Below are positions 36,192-45,512 of a DNA stretch of 64,000 nt, in pieces; position 1 is the stretch's first letter; each line of letters starts with the position of its first letter. Under the pieces are notes generated by a model. It saw only the letters and a program-made list of their open reading frames with translations, did no database searches and was not told the DNA's origin. The stretch is from Macrosoma leucophasiata (lineage: Eukaryota; Arthropoda; Insecta; Lepidoptera; Hedylidae): NCBI GenBank assembly GCA_036365455.1, contig JAWQUS010000025.1, forward strand, positions 20,062,001-20,126,000, read 5' to 3'. A program made the position numbers and the translations under genes.

Positions 36192-36875
36192 TAAATACGA
36201 GTAGCACTCAACGCGTTCTAATAAACTTGTTGAGACTAGCATTTTATTTTGGATAGACGTTAGTGACATCTTCGTTTATATTGACTGTACACCAAATTGG
36301 TGACCATAATTTCCTTAATTTCAACTAATTTTGGGACAAAATATTACCTATATCAAAAATGCCTGAAATCGATTCTGAACAAACTAGTTTCGGGTTGAAC
36401 ATTCAATCCTGTTACACGCTGTATATGGGCGGCTACACAAAACTGCGATGCGATGCATTCATGGGAGCTCGCCGATATTTGCGATGCGATGCGAATTCGC
36501 AGTTATGTGTGGAAGCCCTAATATAGAAGACCTATACCTATTAACATATTCTTATGTCATATTTTACTTATTACAGAGGACTACGCATGTAACGTCACGA
36601 TGAGGGGCCACAAGGAAAAACGCGGCGAAGAGGAATATCTTACTTTCGATCCCTTCAGAGTGAGGCTTCGTGTTGGACAATCATCGATTTACCTTACCAA
36701 TTTGTTTGATGGTGATCCAGTACTTGGACCCGCTACTAACAGGGTTATCAATGAAAACTCTCAAGTTTTTCTACAAGAAATAACACCGGTCCTAGAACGG
36801 AGCCTTGGGGAACTCTTCACAGAGATGGCTAATAAAATAACTTCAAAATTTACATACAAAGAACTATTTCCGTGA
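18892..36875 (+). CDS. takeout-like gene 2 (JHBP superfamily), complete
   Basis: Complete takeout-family gene. Exons: 18892-18946 (Met and hydrophobic signal segment MLPTAALMFVLHFAAA), 22932-23023, 32163-32311, 35708-35841, 36577-36875. Phases after exons 1-4 are 1, 0, 2, 1, all joined by consensus donors (gtaagt, gtatgt, gtgagt, gtatgt). The protein is about 242 residues, the usual takeout length. It has the cysteine pair (CQRNDPNVDKC), GIPELDVPGIEPL, and a C-terminal FTYKELFP end. Expected role: extracellular binding of a small lipophilic ligand such as a terpenoid hormone or odorant-like molecule. Intron 2 is 9.1 kb and holds an unrelated gene on the opposite strand plus many transposon copies. 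The last exon combines the two terminal exons of gene 1, so an intron was lost or gained between paralogs. Start chosen because it directly precedes a signal-peptide-like segment and a perfect donor. Confidence 0.92.
20300..21680 (+). repeat. diverged tandem array in intron 1 of gene 2
   Basis: Recurring blocks in the same order: (G)GACAAACATTTGGC, GA(T/C)GTTT.TGAAT.GAGATATTAT, AT.GATATGCTT, TTTTATGAGC.TT, and GCTTT.TTCGTTGTCTATTTGTT. At least four copies can be traced, with periods of a few hundred bp. Confidence 0.5.
22307..22606 (+). repeat. two-unit tandem repeat, period about 162 bp
   Basis: Units start TATTGTCATTCCAGCTAAT and TATTGTTATTCCAGCTAAT and share GAATAGATTCAAATAAA, GGACTTGCAACG and CAGAACGAAGGAG-type blocks. 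Confidence 0.7.
22688..22803 (-). repeat. family B SINE, decayed 5' part
   Basis: The reverse strand carries a tRNA-like head with GGGTTCAAACGCC-like B box and TAGTCTAGTGATAGCAGG. It ends about 130 bp upstream of gene 2 exon 2. Confidence 0.5.
23067..23130 (+). repeat. tRNA-like SINE head just after gene 2 exon 2
   Basis: GAGTTCGATCCCTGCATCGG with an upstream partial A box; begins about 45 bp after the exon 2 donor. Confidence 0.35.
23574..23579 (-). terminator. candidate poly(A) signal of the nested gene
   Basis: Minus-strand AATAAA about 266 nt beyond the stop codon. It is the nearest canonical signal I found; weak evidence alone. Confidence 0.3.
23845..26294 (-). CDS. secreted Ala/Pro-rich protein with ADP repeats and CxxC-x4-CxxC cluster, nested in intron 2 of gene 2
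   Basis: Two exons on the minus strand: 26294-26244 (17 codons, Met plus hydrophobic signal core LVVCVVAVFAL) and 25143-23845, joined by a GTAAG donor and a TTTTTCAG acceptor in phase 0, giving about 449 residues. Order: signal peptide ending near residue 23; a basic/polar domain with C70, C73, C78 and C81 in a CxxC-x4-CxxC pattern; a Ser/Asp-rich linker; an Ala/Ser/Asn/Asp-rich segment; a Pro-rich region with repeated PPAS units; about 16 consecutive Ala-Asp-Pro type triplets; then an acidic Ala-rich tail with a run of nine alanines. A short first exon carrying only the signal peptide is usual for insect cuticle, silk and mucin-like genes, so an extracellular structural or mucus/silk role is possible. 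That is inference; I do not recognise the family. A TATA box sits just upstream and the whole gene lies in an intron of the opposite-strand takeout gene. Confidence 0.82.
24182..24334 (-). repeat. 9-bp coding minisatellite (Ala-Asp-Pro codons)
   Basis: About 17 tandem 9-bp units (plus-strand form GGRTCAGCY) lie inside the nested gene and encode ADP triplets, with VDP, TDP and ANP variants at the N-terminal side. Synonymous G/A and T/C variation between units shows they are not all recent copies. Reading frames open on the opposite strand here are a by-product of the repeat. Confidence 0.9.
25520..25735 (+). repeat. family I repeat in the intron of the nested gene
   Basis: TCCACTGCTGGACCCAACAA, GATATGCCATAATCGCCAC and TATTGGAATAGTTTAACCGC are in family order. 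The CCACTGCTGGAC start is a common lepidopteran LINE tail motif. Confidence 0.6.
26328..26335 (-). promoter_or_regulatory. TATA box of the nested ADP-repeat gene
   Basis: On the minus strand the sequence reads TATAAAAG, 34 bp upstream of the start codon at 26294. A start site about 30 bp downstream would give a very short 5' UTR. A strong TATA box fits a gene with high or stage-specific expression. Confidence 0.65.
26606..26732 (+). repeat. family B SINE, 5' truncated
   Basis: Sense orientation, from GCTCGCCACCTGTTACATGG to the tail GGCGTGAAGTTACG and T-run. It lies about 270 bp upstream of the nested gene's TATA box. Confidence 0.75.
26797..26964 (+). repeat. family E repeat, one subunit
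   Basis: TTTTTCTTGTAGACCCCTTT to ACCACTTTGGGAATCACTGG; matches half of 5733-6046. Confidence 0.6.
27280..27812 (+). mobile_element. RTE-type LINE 3' end, copy 1
   Basis: Encodes KRKVFDQCVLPVMTYG, then QRAMERAMLGVFLRDRIRNE and TKVTDIAHRIAGLKW followed by a TAG (Trp to stop), the C-terminal domain of lepidopteran RTE endonuclease/reverse transcriptase proteins. The 3' end is a GAT microsatellite. Inactive, 5' truncated. In intron 2 of gene 2. Confidence 0.85.
27975..28081 (-). repeat. family D repeat, truncated, inverted partner
   Basis: Reverse copy ending within its tRNA-like part (ACTCGAACTCGCGGCCTAC). A second copy in opposite orientation starts about 25 bp on, forming an inverted pair. 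Confidence 0.6.
28105..28320 (+). repeat. family D repeat carrying a tRNA-like sequence, T-arm deleted
   Basis: 5' flank GGCAATAGATGGCGCTGCTG and GAAGGAAAGATTTGACAAAT are conserved with the other copies. The tRNA-like part (28226-28285) keeps TAGCTCAATTGG but has lost about 16 bp covering the T arm and B box. Confidence 0.65.
28575..29025 (-). mobile_element. Jockey/CR1-type LINE tail fragment split by a SINE
   Basis: The pieces 28575-28625 and 28915-29025 match the tail region of the 11.1-12.2 kb LINE (GTGGTCACCGTC; GGAAGTTCGTTCCACAATTT) and are separated by the family A copy at 28626-28914. Confidence 0.6.
28626..28914 (+). repeat. family A repeat, copy 7, full length
   Basis: ACTGGTGGTAGAGGTCCAGT to TTACATAAAAAAAA; inserted into a LINE fragment. 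Confidence 0.87.
29500..29812 (-). repeat. family E repeat, reverse copy
   Basis: Exact block order of 5733-6046 in reverse, with CCAGTGATTCCCAAAGTGG in the middle. Confidence 0.6.
29999..30219 (-). repeat. family A repeat, decayed copy
   Basis: Reverse; the tail (AGTAGTAAACAAGTATACAA) and head (AATGCGGTGGTGTCTACGCC) remain, the middle is lost. Confidence 0.55.
30221..30445 (+). other. 74-codon open frame in intron 2 of gene 2, unassigned
   Basis: Starts MNFMTSFKFGKYVWDSLG and has balanced composition, but no family motif, no signal peptide and no clear splice context. It begins at the edge of a decayed SINE. Probably chance. Confidence 0.15.
30568..31178 (+). mobile_element. dispersed element of the GGGTTCCGTAG family
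   Basis: Starts AGGGTTCCGTAGTAAACAAG, contains CGTCTGTCTGTCTGTC and ends in GGCCCGACATGCACTTGACC with TTTTTTGAT. This head and tail are common to a widespread lepidopteran repeat. A decayed relative is at 38187-38725. Confidence 0.55.
31754..32035 (-). repeat. family A repeat, copy 8, full length
   Basis: Reverse; well preserved, ending CTCTACCACCAGT. Followed by a TTG microsatellite and a second family A head fragment at 32066-32115. Confidence 0.87.
32041..32065 (+). repeat. (TTG)n microsatellite
   Basis: Eight TTG triplets between two family A pieces, about 100 bp upstream of gene 2 exon 3. Confidence 0.9.
32350..32620 (-). repeat. family A repeat, diverged copy beside an exon
   Basis: Begins 38 bp downstream of the exon 3 donor of gene 2. 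Tail GAAACAAGCATGCAGTTTAC is clear; the middle carries about 100 bp of unrelated sequence (32420-32520). Confidence 0.55.
33676..33800 (+). repeat. LINE-tail repeat (GACGTCCACTTCTGG)
   Basis: ATCATCATTTCACCCAATAGACGTCCACTTCTGG and AAGGCCTTCCCCCAAAG (quoted in parts) are the lepidopteran LINE tail motif related to family I. Confidence 0.55.
33827..34132 (-). repeat. family B tRNA-headed SINE, full length
   Basis: On the minus strand: CTGCCTCAGTAGTGTAGTG (A-box region), a B-box region with a substitution, TTTATCTCT-like body and tail GGCGTGAAGTTACG. About 305 bp. Confidence 0.82.
34490..34580 (-). repeat. tRNA-like SINE head of a different family
   Basis: The minus strand reads GACCCGGTTAGTCTAGCGGT ... 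GGGTGCGATCCTGGACCGGG, with A and B boxes and closing stem complementarity. Distinct from families B and D. Confidence 0.5.
34642..34992 (+). repeat. family C SINE-like repeat, copy 2
   Basis: Same order of blocks as 12409-12772, ending in an ATT triplet run. Confidence 0.75.
35979..36090 (+). repeat. family B SINE, 5' truncated
   Basis: CCGGTTACATGGGCC to GGGGATTACAGGCGTTAAGT plus T-run. Lies 138 bp after gene 2 exon 4. Confidence 0.72.
36139..36189. repeat. (TA)n microsatellite, about 25 units
   Basis: Uninterrupted TA dinucleotides in the last intron of gene 2. Confidence 0.95.
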
Positions 36876-38186
36876 TTGGTTCCGGATACAAAGTGTTTAT
36901 ATGAACAATTGTGATGTTTCGAGTGATAAATAAGATAACCTGTATGAAATTCGACGATTGTGATAATAATTTTAAATTATATTGCGGAGATGTTTGTAGG
37001 ATATGTTCTTCAAAAAATTCTCCATGTCCAAAAATTTAAAAGTAATTTACAGTTGATTTGCAAATCAACAACCACTTAAAATGTTTTATTTAGCATCAAA
37101 TGAATTTCTCCGATAATTATTGGAAATATTTGTGATACAATCACAAATATCAAGTTTTTTTCGATTTCTGTCAACCTTAATTTTACATATTAATAAAAAT
37201 TTGATATTTGCATTCATATATTTTATCAGGATGTAAGTTACATGTTAGTACTATTCAATTATAGACATTAATTAAGAAATGAAACTCAAATAAGAAAGCT
37301 ATGTGGAGGCTAAGGAACAACGAAGCCATGTGTATGAATAAGTTTTGTACAATGTAAATAGGCTTTTATGATACAAAAGTGTTATGTTACCATTACGTTT
37401 AAGAATAGCTGACTAAGATTAGGTTTTAATAAAACGAGCAGAACGTTTTTAATCATTAAAATTGTATTAAGTATGTAGGTAATTCAAGAGCGGATGTAGG
37501 AGGCTTTAGGCTTTAGAATGGATCTTATAATGAATAAATGGTGGTTGGTATGATGCAAATGAAGTACCTTTTCTAATACCATTTATTCTTTATAAATTTG
37601 GAATTCGTCAAAAGTTCATTCGAACCCATTTTTCTTCATCATTTCATTAGGTTTCTCGATATTTTGTTCCTTAGAGGAATTTATCGCGATACACTAGGTC
37701 TGGGAACTGTTGGGAATTTTTTTTTTTATGATCGTGTACTATTTCCATTTTTTCCTATTTCTTTTTTTTATTTTACACCATACAACATAAAAAATAAAAG
37801 CGACAAAGGGCTTGGTCGCTTAGCGACCATATCGCCCAAAATTTAAGATCTTGTAAGAATTTATAATCACAATGAGCACAAAATAAGAAACGACTTACTG
37901 TTTTAATTTAGGTAGGTAATTTCGGCCAAAACATCCTTACTTGTCACTCCTGTCATCTGACCTAATCTATATCTGAAATTCGGAAAAATACATGTAACAG
38001 TTAGAAAAAAGGTGTCTTTTTTCCCTAATCAATTAGAAAATTTAGTGACTTACTGGCTTTACATTTTTTGTTAGATCTTAATTTCTCTAGCCACTTCTTT
38101 TATGACTGATCAGTCTGGTCACACTTCTTCCCAATAGTTGTTCGTAGTTAAGTATTAGATATGTCGCAAAATGCGAACCATTTTTA
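36876..38186. other. 3' flank of gene 2 and AT-rich intergenic DNA, no gene seen
   Basis: Contains two AATAAA signals and a short inverted repeat (ATATTTGTGAT/ATCACAAATAT near 37124-37150). No coding signal found. Confidence 0.5.
37192..37197 (+). terminator. candidate poly(A) signal AATAAA of gene 2
   Basis: AATAAA about 320 nt after the gene 2 stop. A second AATAAA lies at 37428-37433. Which is used cannot be decided from sequence. Confidence 0.35.
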
Positions 38187-38725
38187 AGGTTCCGTAGCCT
38201 ACAAGGAAGGCTATTCGTGGAGACTCTTAATATTAGAAAGCTGTAATTCAGCTATGCGGAGAAAGTCATGCAATAAAACTTTATAGGGTACCCCTTGTTA
38301 GGGTATCCTTTTCCATTATTCCCCTACACGTAAAGTGGGGATGCAATTTTTTTTCACGCAAATCCCACCGTATGTTATTAATGGATAGGTATTTCAAAAT
38401 ATTACAAGGTTTAGAAGACCATTATTAGATTCTAGTGTCACCCTTCTAGTGTTCCCCCCCTCCTTCTGCCAGATAAACGGTGGTATTTGGATGTATAAAA
38501 AAACTAATAACGGTAATAGTACCTACATATTTCAAAATATTTTCAACATTTTTTCCTACGTGCGGATTTGCTAAATGGACATAGTACACGATCATAAAGA
38601 TCGGGACTACAAAAAACTATCATGCCAAAATAAAGTAAAAGTCAATCAACTAAAAAAAATGTACTAAGAAAAATGGAACCCTACATTGCGCGTGTCCCGA
38701 CACGCACATAGCCCATATTTTTAAT
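38187..38725 (+). mobile_element. GGGTTCCGTAG-family element, decayed
   Basis: AAGGTTCCGTAGCCTACAAGG at the start and GCGTGTCCCGACACGCACAT at the end match the ends of 30568-31178 at lower identity; interior strongly diverged. Confidence 0.45.
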
Positions 38726-39437
38726 TGGGCAGATGTAGATAACAATACATTTTTATTAGATTATTTTTTTATGTAATGTAACTCCAACAACATTAGTTGT
38801 TCTAAGACTTTTTAAAATTTAATTTAATTTTGCCTCTGAACTGGCATTTACTCTGAGCGTTGGTGCCACGCACCTTGCTTGCAAAATATCGCCGCGTGTA
38901 GCGAGGCGTCAGTTTGCGGGGTGACGCAGCGAGGCAATGCTCTTTTAAACTTTTTATAACATTCCTTTGTATATTTTTTCGGGTTATATATCAAGATTTG
39001 TAAAAAGTCGTAGAATAAACGTTGTTGCGATTGATGTAGAGAGGTTGCCTATAAAAGGTGATGCGTTAATTTACATTAACCTTGTATACCTACCTTTAAA
39101 ATCTGATTTTTTATTCATCGATGTTTACCTTTACGATGTCAGCATCCATACCCAGAAGAGACGCTGAGAGTGTGATGCTGGATTTTTTTCAATCGAGTAG
39201 GTTCTCAGGCATTGTTTAATGTAATCTACATGAGATTATAGATACCTATAACTTACAGATGGGCCACTTTTGCAGTGTGAGTTATTGTTTTTATTTAAAT
39301 ATTCTGTAAGTTTCTGTAAGTTCTTTTCTTAAAGGTGTATTATCTAGATTTAAGTACATTTTATTAAAAAAAGACTCTGAAGTTTAACTGTGTTTTCATT
39401 TAAATAAGGTAACTTGTTGCATTCATTTAAGTAACGG

Positions 39438-39620
39438 ACGTATCCTCACGCCTGTATTTCTCGAAGCGTAGGAAGGTAGCATAGAGGTTAAAACATGCAT
39501 TCAAGCATACAACAAACACCCACGATTAGCCAGTTACGTTTTGTCTCATGTGATGAGAGGTACCTAGAGATGTGAGCCTATTATCATCTCTGGGCATATT
39601 CAGTGCCTACGCACTCGAAT
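39438..39620 (-). repeat. family B SINE, decayed
   Basis: CTCACGCCTGTATTTCTCGAAG and CAACAAACACCCACGATTAG (with changes) in family order; disrupted after CTCTGGGCATATT. Confidence 0.55.
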
Positions 39621-39924
39621 CCCTACACTGAAACTCTACACTTTTTTTTTTAATTTAATGGCATCGCTTGTTTTGCATATTGCCAGTGTCAAGTAAAACG
39701 ACATTTCAGCAACTTAAAAGTCAGAGTCAGTCAGTCAATTTATCAGTCCCTCAGTCAGAGTCACAGCAATTCGAGTAAAGCGATGGGTACTCTACCAGAA
39801 CATTTACAATGAGGTTTTGGAGGCAACCCGAAAGAACGTGTTTTCGCACTGTTATTCTATTTCACTATAGACGAGCACTGTAATAAGCCTATATTAAACA
39901 AAATGCCACCAACTGTATTTAATA

Positions 39925-40192
39925 CTAGCTGACCCGGCAAACTTCGTATTGCCTAAGAATGAAATAATGTGTCAAAGGTTTGATATACCTATGCGGATTA
40001 TTTGTATGGGAAAATGAATTGTGGTTTTTACTGTTTCCCTTCAATTTCTTCATATTTTCTTACCTTTTCAGCTTACCCTGGACTTCCAAAAATCATTCAA
40101 AACTAAAATTTGCCAAATCGGTCCAGCCGTTCTCGAGTTTTAGCGAGACTAACGAACAGCAATTGATTTATATACTATAACTCAAACTCAAA
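39925..40192 (-). mobile_element. Helitron-like repeat
   Basis: ACTAGCTGACCCGGCAAACTT at the left; body shares CCTTCAATTTCTTCATATTT and CAGCCGTTCTCGAGTTTTAG with the reverse copy at 52500-52760. Confidence 0.55.
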
Positions 40193-40249
40193 AATAGACC
40201 AAGAAAATGAAATAAAATAAGAGCACCACACGCATCTTTCAAGGTTCCC

Positions 40250-40490
40250 GCCAAAACTGAACTCTACACTTGTTAAAGTTTATTGAATCGGTTGCAAAAC
40301 TAGCATTATTGGCAATAGATGTCATTACCGTCACTCCAATGCGATGCATTATAATGTGAACGAAACACTCGACAATCGGGTGTGGGTTTACGTAGTTCAG
40401 TCGGTAAAGCGACTGGACTAGTGACCCCAGTAGTCGCGGGTTCAAGTCCCGCCTGATGTCAATTTTTTTGTTAATTTTTTTCATTAAAAT
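40250..40490 (+). repeat. family D repeat with decayed tRNA-like sequence
   Basis: The tRNA-like part at about 40386-40460 has TAGTTCAGTCGGTAAAGC (A-box-like) and GGGTTCAAGTCCCGC (good T arm), but the acceptor stem pairs poorly. Flank TTGGCAATAGATG is conserved. Confidence 0.55.
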
Positions 40491-40491
40491 A

Positions 40492-40783
40492 TTTTTTTAT
40501 TACTACAAAAGTAGCAAACAAGCATGCAGTTCACATTGATGTTAAGTGATTGTGACTGCAGCCTATAGACACCCACACAAAGACCGAGATCAAAATGCAG
40601 ATGCGTTACCACTCCCGAAGCCTAAGGTGTTATGCCTCTGTGCCGGAAATCATATGGCCGTACATTAACCACCTGACCGGAACACGATAGTGCTGAACAC
40701 CACCATTTAACGGCAGATAGATTAGGTAGTAATTCGGTGGTAGCTGCGCCCTCGAGCTCTTACACTGGAACTCTACCACCAGT
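40492..40783 (-). repeat. family A repeat, copy 9
   Basis: Reverse, full length, about 1 bp after the family D repeat, with small indels. Confidence 0.82.
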
Positions 40784-41582
40784 AAAAGTAAAATTAGTAG
40801 CCTGGTGATATTGTTATAACAATTGATTCACATTTTCACATTTACCCGCACATGATGTGTCCCCTTGCACAAAATAATTGGTTTCACAATAGGTCAATCT
40901 AATTATAGATAGGATAGGAACTCATAGCCCAGAAAACCATAGCATGTAACCAAGCTGCAGGGGAAATTACATAAACGACGTAGAATTTGTTCGCCTTGAC
41001 ACGAAACGTGCTGAGGTACTGACTGATAGGTTTTAGGTTTGATTCTGGCTATACTAGTAATTAAGATGAATTTATTGCGTTTGCATACAGATAATCGAGT
41101 CAGATACACTTAGGTACATTAATATGACAGTCACTATGAGCTAGATTGAAATCAGAAATGTGTATCTATACATATTATAGTAAACATAAGCTTGACATTT
41201 AAATATTATGCCGGGTTGCATTATCTTACTTTATTTTTATCAAATAATCATGGCAAGTTCCGTACATTGTTTTGTACAGTAAAAAAATGTATAAAGTAGA
41301 AATATCATCTAGGGAATCTAAGGAATATATCCTGGAATTTAAATTATTAAAACACCGAAAAAAATGGTCTTTCCTAACAACAGTAGAAGCACTCCATACT
41401 AAACTTCAATTTTAAACTTTTTATTCCGGAGTGTTATAAATATTTTAAGTACCAGAAAATGTTCTCTAGTTTTACTAGATAATACTGTTTTACCGTGTAC
41501 ATTTTGTTCATTTTTTATGAACCATGATCGTTTGTCAATGTACCGGTAATGTAATTTTTTTTTTCCAATAACAAGAACATTG

Positions 41583-41838
41583 CTTGTTTTATATTATTTC
41601 GCATTAACACATGCTTGTGAAATATATTTTATTTTAAAGAAAAATGGAAAGAAAAATTTGACTTCAGGCGAGACTCGAACTCGCGGCCTACTGGGAATCT
41701 AGTCCAGCCGCTCTTCCAATTGAGCTACTGAAGTCCTGCCCGATTTGTCAAATCTTTCCTTCACATTTATTGCATTGCTCTATGGTAGCAGCAGCGCCAT
41801 CTATTACCAACTATGCTAGTTAGGCAATAGATGGCGCT
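41583..41838 (-). repeat. family D repeat, full copy
   Basis: Minus-strand copy with conserved 5' flank (GGCAATAGATGGCGCTGC region), tRNA-like core at 41660-41734 and 3' flank matching 27975-28050. Confidence 0.65.
41660..41734 (-). tRNA. tRNA-like sequence (repeat-borne, probable pseudo-tRNA)
   Basis: 75 nt. Acceptor arms ACTTCAG/CTGAAGT pair fully, the D arm has TAGCTCAATTGG (A box), and the T arm CGCGAGTTCGAGTCTCGC is intact (B box). The anticodon arm (CTGGACTAGATTCCCAG) is irregular, so no isotype can be assigned. It is embedded in a dispersed repeat, so a pseudo-tRNA or SINE head is more likely than a working tRNA. Confidence 0.4.
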
Positions 41839-42174
41839 GCACATTGATTTTAACGTTACAGCGCGTATTTTTCGCGCATTAAAATTCGCGCCATCGACGA
41901 TCTACGCAATCGATTCAACGCAACTTTTATATGTCGCCGCTAATTACGATTGGTATAATATACGACAGTTGTAAACTGTCAAATGTACAGGATAATGTTA
42001 ATAATCATCTGGTGATGGCAACACCAAGTGTTTTACAAAGTGATGCAAACGTTGCTGATGAAATTATCTAGTTGCATTTAATCTTCTATCGAGTAAGTAA
42101 GTACTCGTATATCAGGACACAAAGTAGGTATCCAGTTATTATTCATTGACCTATGTACTAAAGTACTAGACAGG

Positions 42175-42340
42175 ACATTCCCCTTGGTAGCGTGGTTCCA
42201 CTTTTTTGCAAACAATTTTACTACACTTTCCCATAGTAACGTGACAGCTGACGTGAAAATGTCATACTAAATATCTATCAAATCAATTTAAAAACTGAAC
42301 CGGCTGTTTGTTCCCCTCTACATATTGACCTCATTGCAAT
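42175..42340 (+). repeat. family J dispersed repeat
   Basis: ACACTTTCCCATAGTAACGTG, TATCTATCAAATCAATTTAA and ACCGGCTGTTTGTTCC are shared with 55000-55150 and, in reverse, with 60535-60690 and 61285-61430. Confidence 0.6.
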
Positions 42341-42424
42341 TCAATTCATTTATTACAAACCCACCTATATCCTCATGATATGTTAAGTCTGTTGTGGACT
42401 AATTCGTTACGATAAATTGGGGTT

Positions 42425-42745
42425 AAGTGTCTAAGGGATAGGCGTGTATGTATGAAGATGCATCTGTATCTGTCCCTTAAAACCTATCATAGAGACATAA
42501 CAACTAAGGTCTCAGGGGTGGCAACGCATTTGGATCTTGACCTTTGGCTGTTGTGAAGATATCTATGGGCTGCAGTCATCACCTAACATTCATCTGAACT
42601 CAGTACTTCTTTATCACCTTTCTTTGTTGCATAAAAAAGAGTGATGAATGTAAAAGAGCCCCGAGAGGTATCTAAGAACCGAGATATTTTGCGGTCCACG
42701 CACGTTGCCTACCCCGCAAGGGACCTGGCGTGAAGATACACATAA
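42425..42745 (+). repeat. family K repeat split by a family A fragment
   Basis: GGCGTGTATGTATGAAGATG at the left and CTACCCCGCAAGGGACCTGG at the right; a family A 3' part at 42483-42638 is inserted between them. Confidence 0.55.
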
Positions 42746-42982
42746 TTATGCAAAGACAATTTTCACAACAACCCTTTTAACTCTCAAGTGTTATATTACA
42801 TTAGTTTACTAGTCCTCAAAGAACTCATCAATGTACTCTTCAAACATACATATTGCTCAAATACGTTTCTTATATATCTTATTATTACATTTGGAACAGA
42901 TGATCAAAGATGTCTAGTTTTGTTAATAAAATGTTACGTGATTAAAGTGTGGACGGATGAAATGATTAAAAAACAAACAATA

Positions 42983-43265
42983 CTTTTTTATGTTATGGAA
43001 GTGGCAAACAAGCTTGCGGTTCACATTGATGTTAAGTGATGACTGCAGCCTAAAGACACCCACATAAAGACTAAGGTCAAAATGCAGATGCGTTACCACT
43101 CCTGAGGCCTAAGGTGTTATGCCTCTGTGCCGGAAATTACAGGGCCGTACATTACCACCTGACCGGAACACGATAGTGCTGAACACTACCATTTAGCGGC
43201 AAGTTTATAGGGAATGCGGTGGTGCCTACGCCTGCGAGCTCCGTCACTGGAGCTCTAACACCAGT
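42983..43265 (-). repeat. family A repeat, copy 10, full length
   Basis: Reverse; high identity to 31754-32035. Confidence 0.87.
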
Positions 43266-43418
43266 AAAATCATGATAATTTCAGCCAAAAGACTTCAACC
43301 ATTCGACAAAAGCCTCCTCAAAGATTGCCAAAACAAACGGTCCTGAGCCGCCCTGAACCAGCAACAGCTTACGACTTTTACCAGATTTAGCCTATGCTTA
43401 GTCTTTCGTCTTTTATGG

Positions 43419-43685
43419 TGAGATTCACAGACCGCACTACGAATTTACTTTGAGCAAAGTACGCTTAGAACTGTCAGTACAGTATGGGTTTTGACAGTTC
43501 GAAGCGTACTTTGAAAGTAAAGTACTCTTCGAACTGTCAAAACCCCAAAACCAAAACCATTTCTGACCGTTCTAAGCGTAGGTACTTTGCTCAAAGTAAA
43601 GTCGTAGTGCGGTCTGTGAATCTCGCACTTAAGCGTACTTTGCTCGAAAGTAAAGTCGTAGTGTGGTGTGTGAATCTCGCCCTTA
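43419..43685. mobile_element. foldback MITE (AGATTCACAGACCGCACTAC)
   Basis: Long palindrome: AGATTCACAGACCGCACTAC ... GTAGTGCGGTCTGTGAATCT (43421-43624), with inner arms CTTTGAGCAAAGTACGCTTA and GACAGTTC. A partial extra right arm follows to 43685. No coding. Confidence 0.75.
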
Positions 43686-43743
43686 GTGTCCACACGAGAA
43701 CTTTTTTCCCAACGGCCATCGGTTCTTTGAGCTATGTGCCTAC

Positions 43744-44028
43744 TTTTTTTATGTAATGGAAGTGGCAAACAAGCATGCAGTTCACATTGATTTTAAGTGA
43801 TGACTGCAGCCTATAGACACTTACACGAAAACCAAGGTCAAAATGCAGATACGTTACCACTCCTGAGGCCTAAGGTGTTATGCCTCTGTGCCGGAAATGA
43901 CAGAACCGTACATTACCACCTGACCGGAACACGATAGTGCTGAACACTACCATTTAGCGGCAAGTAAATTAGGTAATGCGGTGTTGCTTACGCCCGCGAG
44001 CTCCGTCACTGGAGCTCTACCACCAGTA
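43744..44028 (-). repeat. family A repeat, copy 11, full length
   Basis: Reverse; followed at once by a second decayed copy. Confidence 0.87.
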
Positions 44029-44340
44029 ATAACAACTGCAGGCACATTATGCACAACACTGTCGTTTGGCGGCAGATAGGTTGGTTACGCTCTCGAGTCC
44101 CTAGCTACTTACACAAAAACCAAAGTCAAAATGCAGATGCGTTACCACTCCTGAGGCCTAAGGTGTTGTACCTCTGTGCCGGAAATTACAGGGCCATAAT
44201 AAAGCTGTAATGCCTCAGTGTCGGAAATGACGGGACTGACTGGAAGAAGGTACTACTGAACACTACCATTTAGTGGCAAGTACACTAAGTAGTGTCTGTC
44301 TACGCCCTTCAATTCTGTCACTAGAGTTCTACCACCAGTA
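44029..44340 (-). repeat. family A repeat, decayed tandem neighbour of copy 11
   Basis: Head and tail blocks appear twice in part (CAGATGCGTTACCACTCCTG; TGTCGGAAATGACGGGACTG), suggesting a compound of two pieces, ending CTACCACCAGTA. Confidence 0.6.
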
Positions 44341-44706
44341 TATTCATTGTTTGTGCGATTACAAATTTGGTTATTACAATAAAACCCAATTTATAATTAA
44401 TTTGGATTAATCGCCATAATTGAGTAAGTAAGTAAACAAATTCGCAAATTACGTATCACCTTGAATGCGATTTCAGTTAATGAATTTATTCATTCTTGTG
44501 TACCAACTAATATTACGAATGCTAATTTTGTAATGATCATGTGTGATCTTCAAATCGTGTTCGGAATTCTGCTGTTTTTTGCCGTCTTAGTAGCTTATTG
44601 GTGTTAAATTTGTAGTAGGTTAGCCTAAATGCCTAACATCGATACTTGAATGTAAACTAAGACGTTTTAAGTATTTTACGACTCTATTACAAATTATGAT
44701 GAGTCT

Positions 44707-44840
44707 TAGGGCGAGATTCACAGACCGCACTACGACTTTACTTTGAGCAAAGTATGCTTAGAACTGTCAGAAATGGTAGGTTTTGACAGTTCGAAGCGAA
44801 CTTTGCTCGAAAGTCGAAAGTAAAGAATCTCACCATTAGT
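44707..44840. mobile_element. foldback MITE, short copy
   Basis: GCGAGATTCACAGACCGCAC to AAGAATCTCACCATTA, with a central GACAGTTCGAAGCG arm. Confidence 0.65.
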
Positions 44841-45349
44841 GATGTATGTGTGTATGTTTGCCAGATTTTGATACTTTGATTCTTGAATTTATCATTTTAG
44901 TTACTTCACTTATAGTAACTTAAGCTATGGAAGAGCGGGGCCACCCGTCACAGGTCTATTGTATAGCCTAGTGGGTTGGCCCCAGCCTTTGTTTATACAT
45001 GTATATTTTGTTAAAGAAATAATATTTTTTTTAGTGGTGACTTATTCCTGGCGACTGTTTTGCGGGTAGGAAAGATAGTGGTATTTAAAATAGTAGAATT
45101 ATCTAGTGAGAAAAAACGTTAATTTGGTGGCATCGAGATGAGTATTGAAATTTGCGGGTGGACTGGTACCACGGACTGGACCAGGTTCTTAACGACAAAC
45201 CAATGATAGTTATCTTTATAACAGACTACACTGAAATATTTAGTTACGTATCCCCTATACGTAATGAAGTATCTAAACTAAATATTGTCTCCTTAGTTTG
45301 CCCGTAATTATAGAGGTTAGAAACTATGTTAGAAAGCGACCGTAACGTT

Positions 45350-45445
45350 ATTAAAGTCAGGAAGTGTTGGTGATTGTATGGTACACGAGAGAAATCCGCA
45401 AATAGTTTTCACTACGCAAAAAACTTGCAAAAATGTTAAGACCTT
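45350..45445 (+). repeat. decayed relative of the 57.8-kb hairpin element
   Basis: CACGAGAGAAATCCGCAA and TGCAAAAATGTTAAGACC match the right part of 57785-57990 at moderate identity. Confidence 0.35.
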
Positions 45446-45512
45446 AGATTTTACCCCTAATTTTATATCAGCCAGTTCACAATAAAATTGTGTCAATCAC
45501 TTAATATGCATA

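Noticed and set aside
36120..36200. Ile-Tyr repeat peptide on the minus strand
   Set aside because: Translation of the TA microsatellite.
43445..43768. 107-codon minus-strand frame and 90-codon plus-strand frame
   Set aside because: Both lie in the foldback MITE, whose palindrome keeps frames open on both strands.
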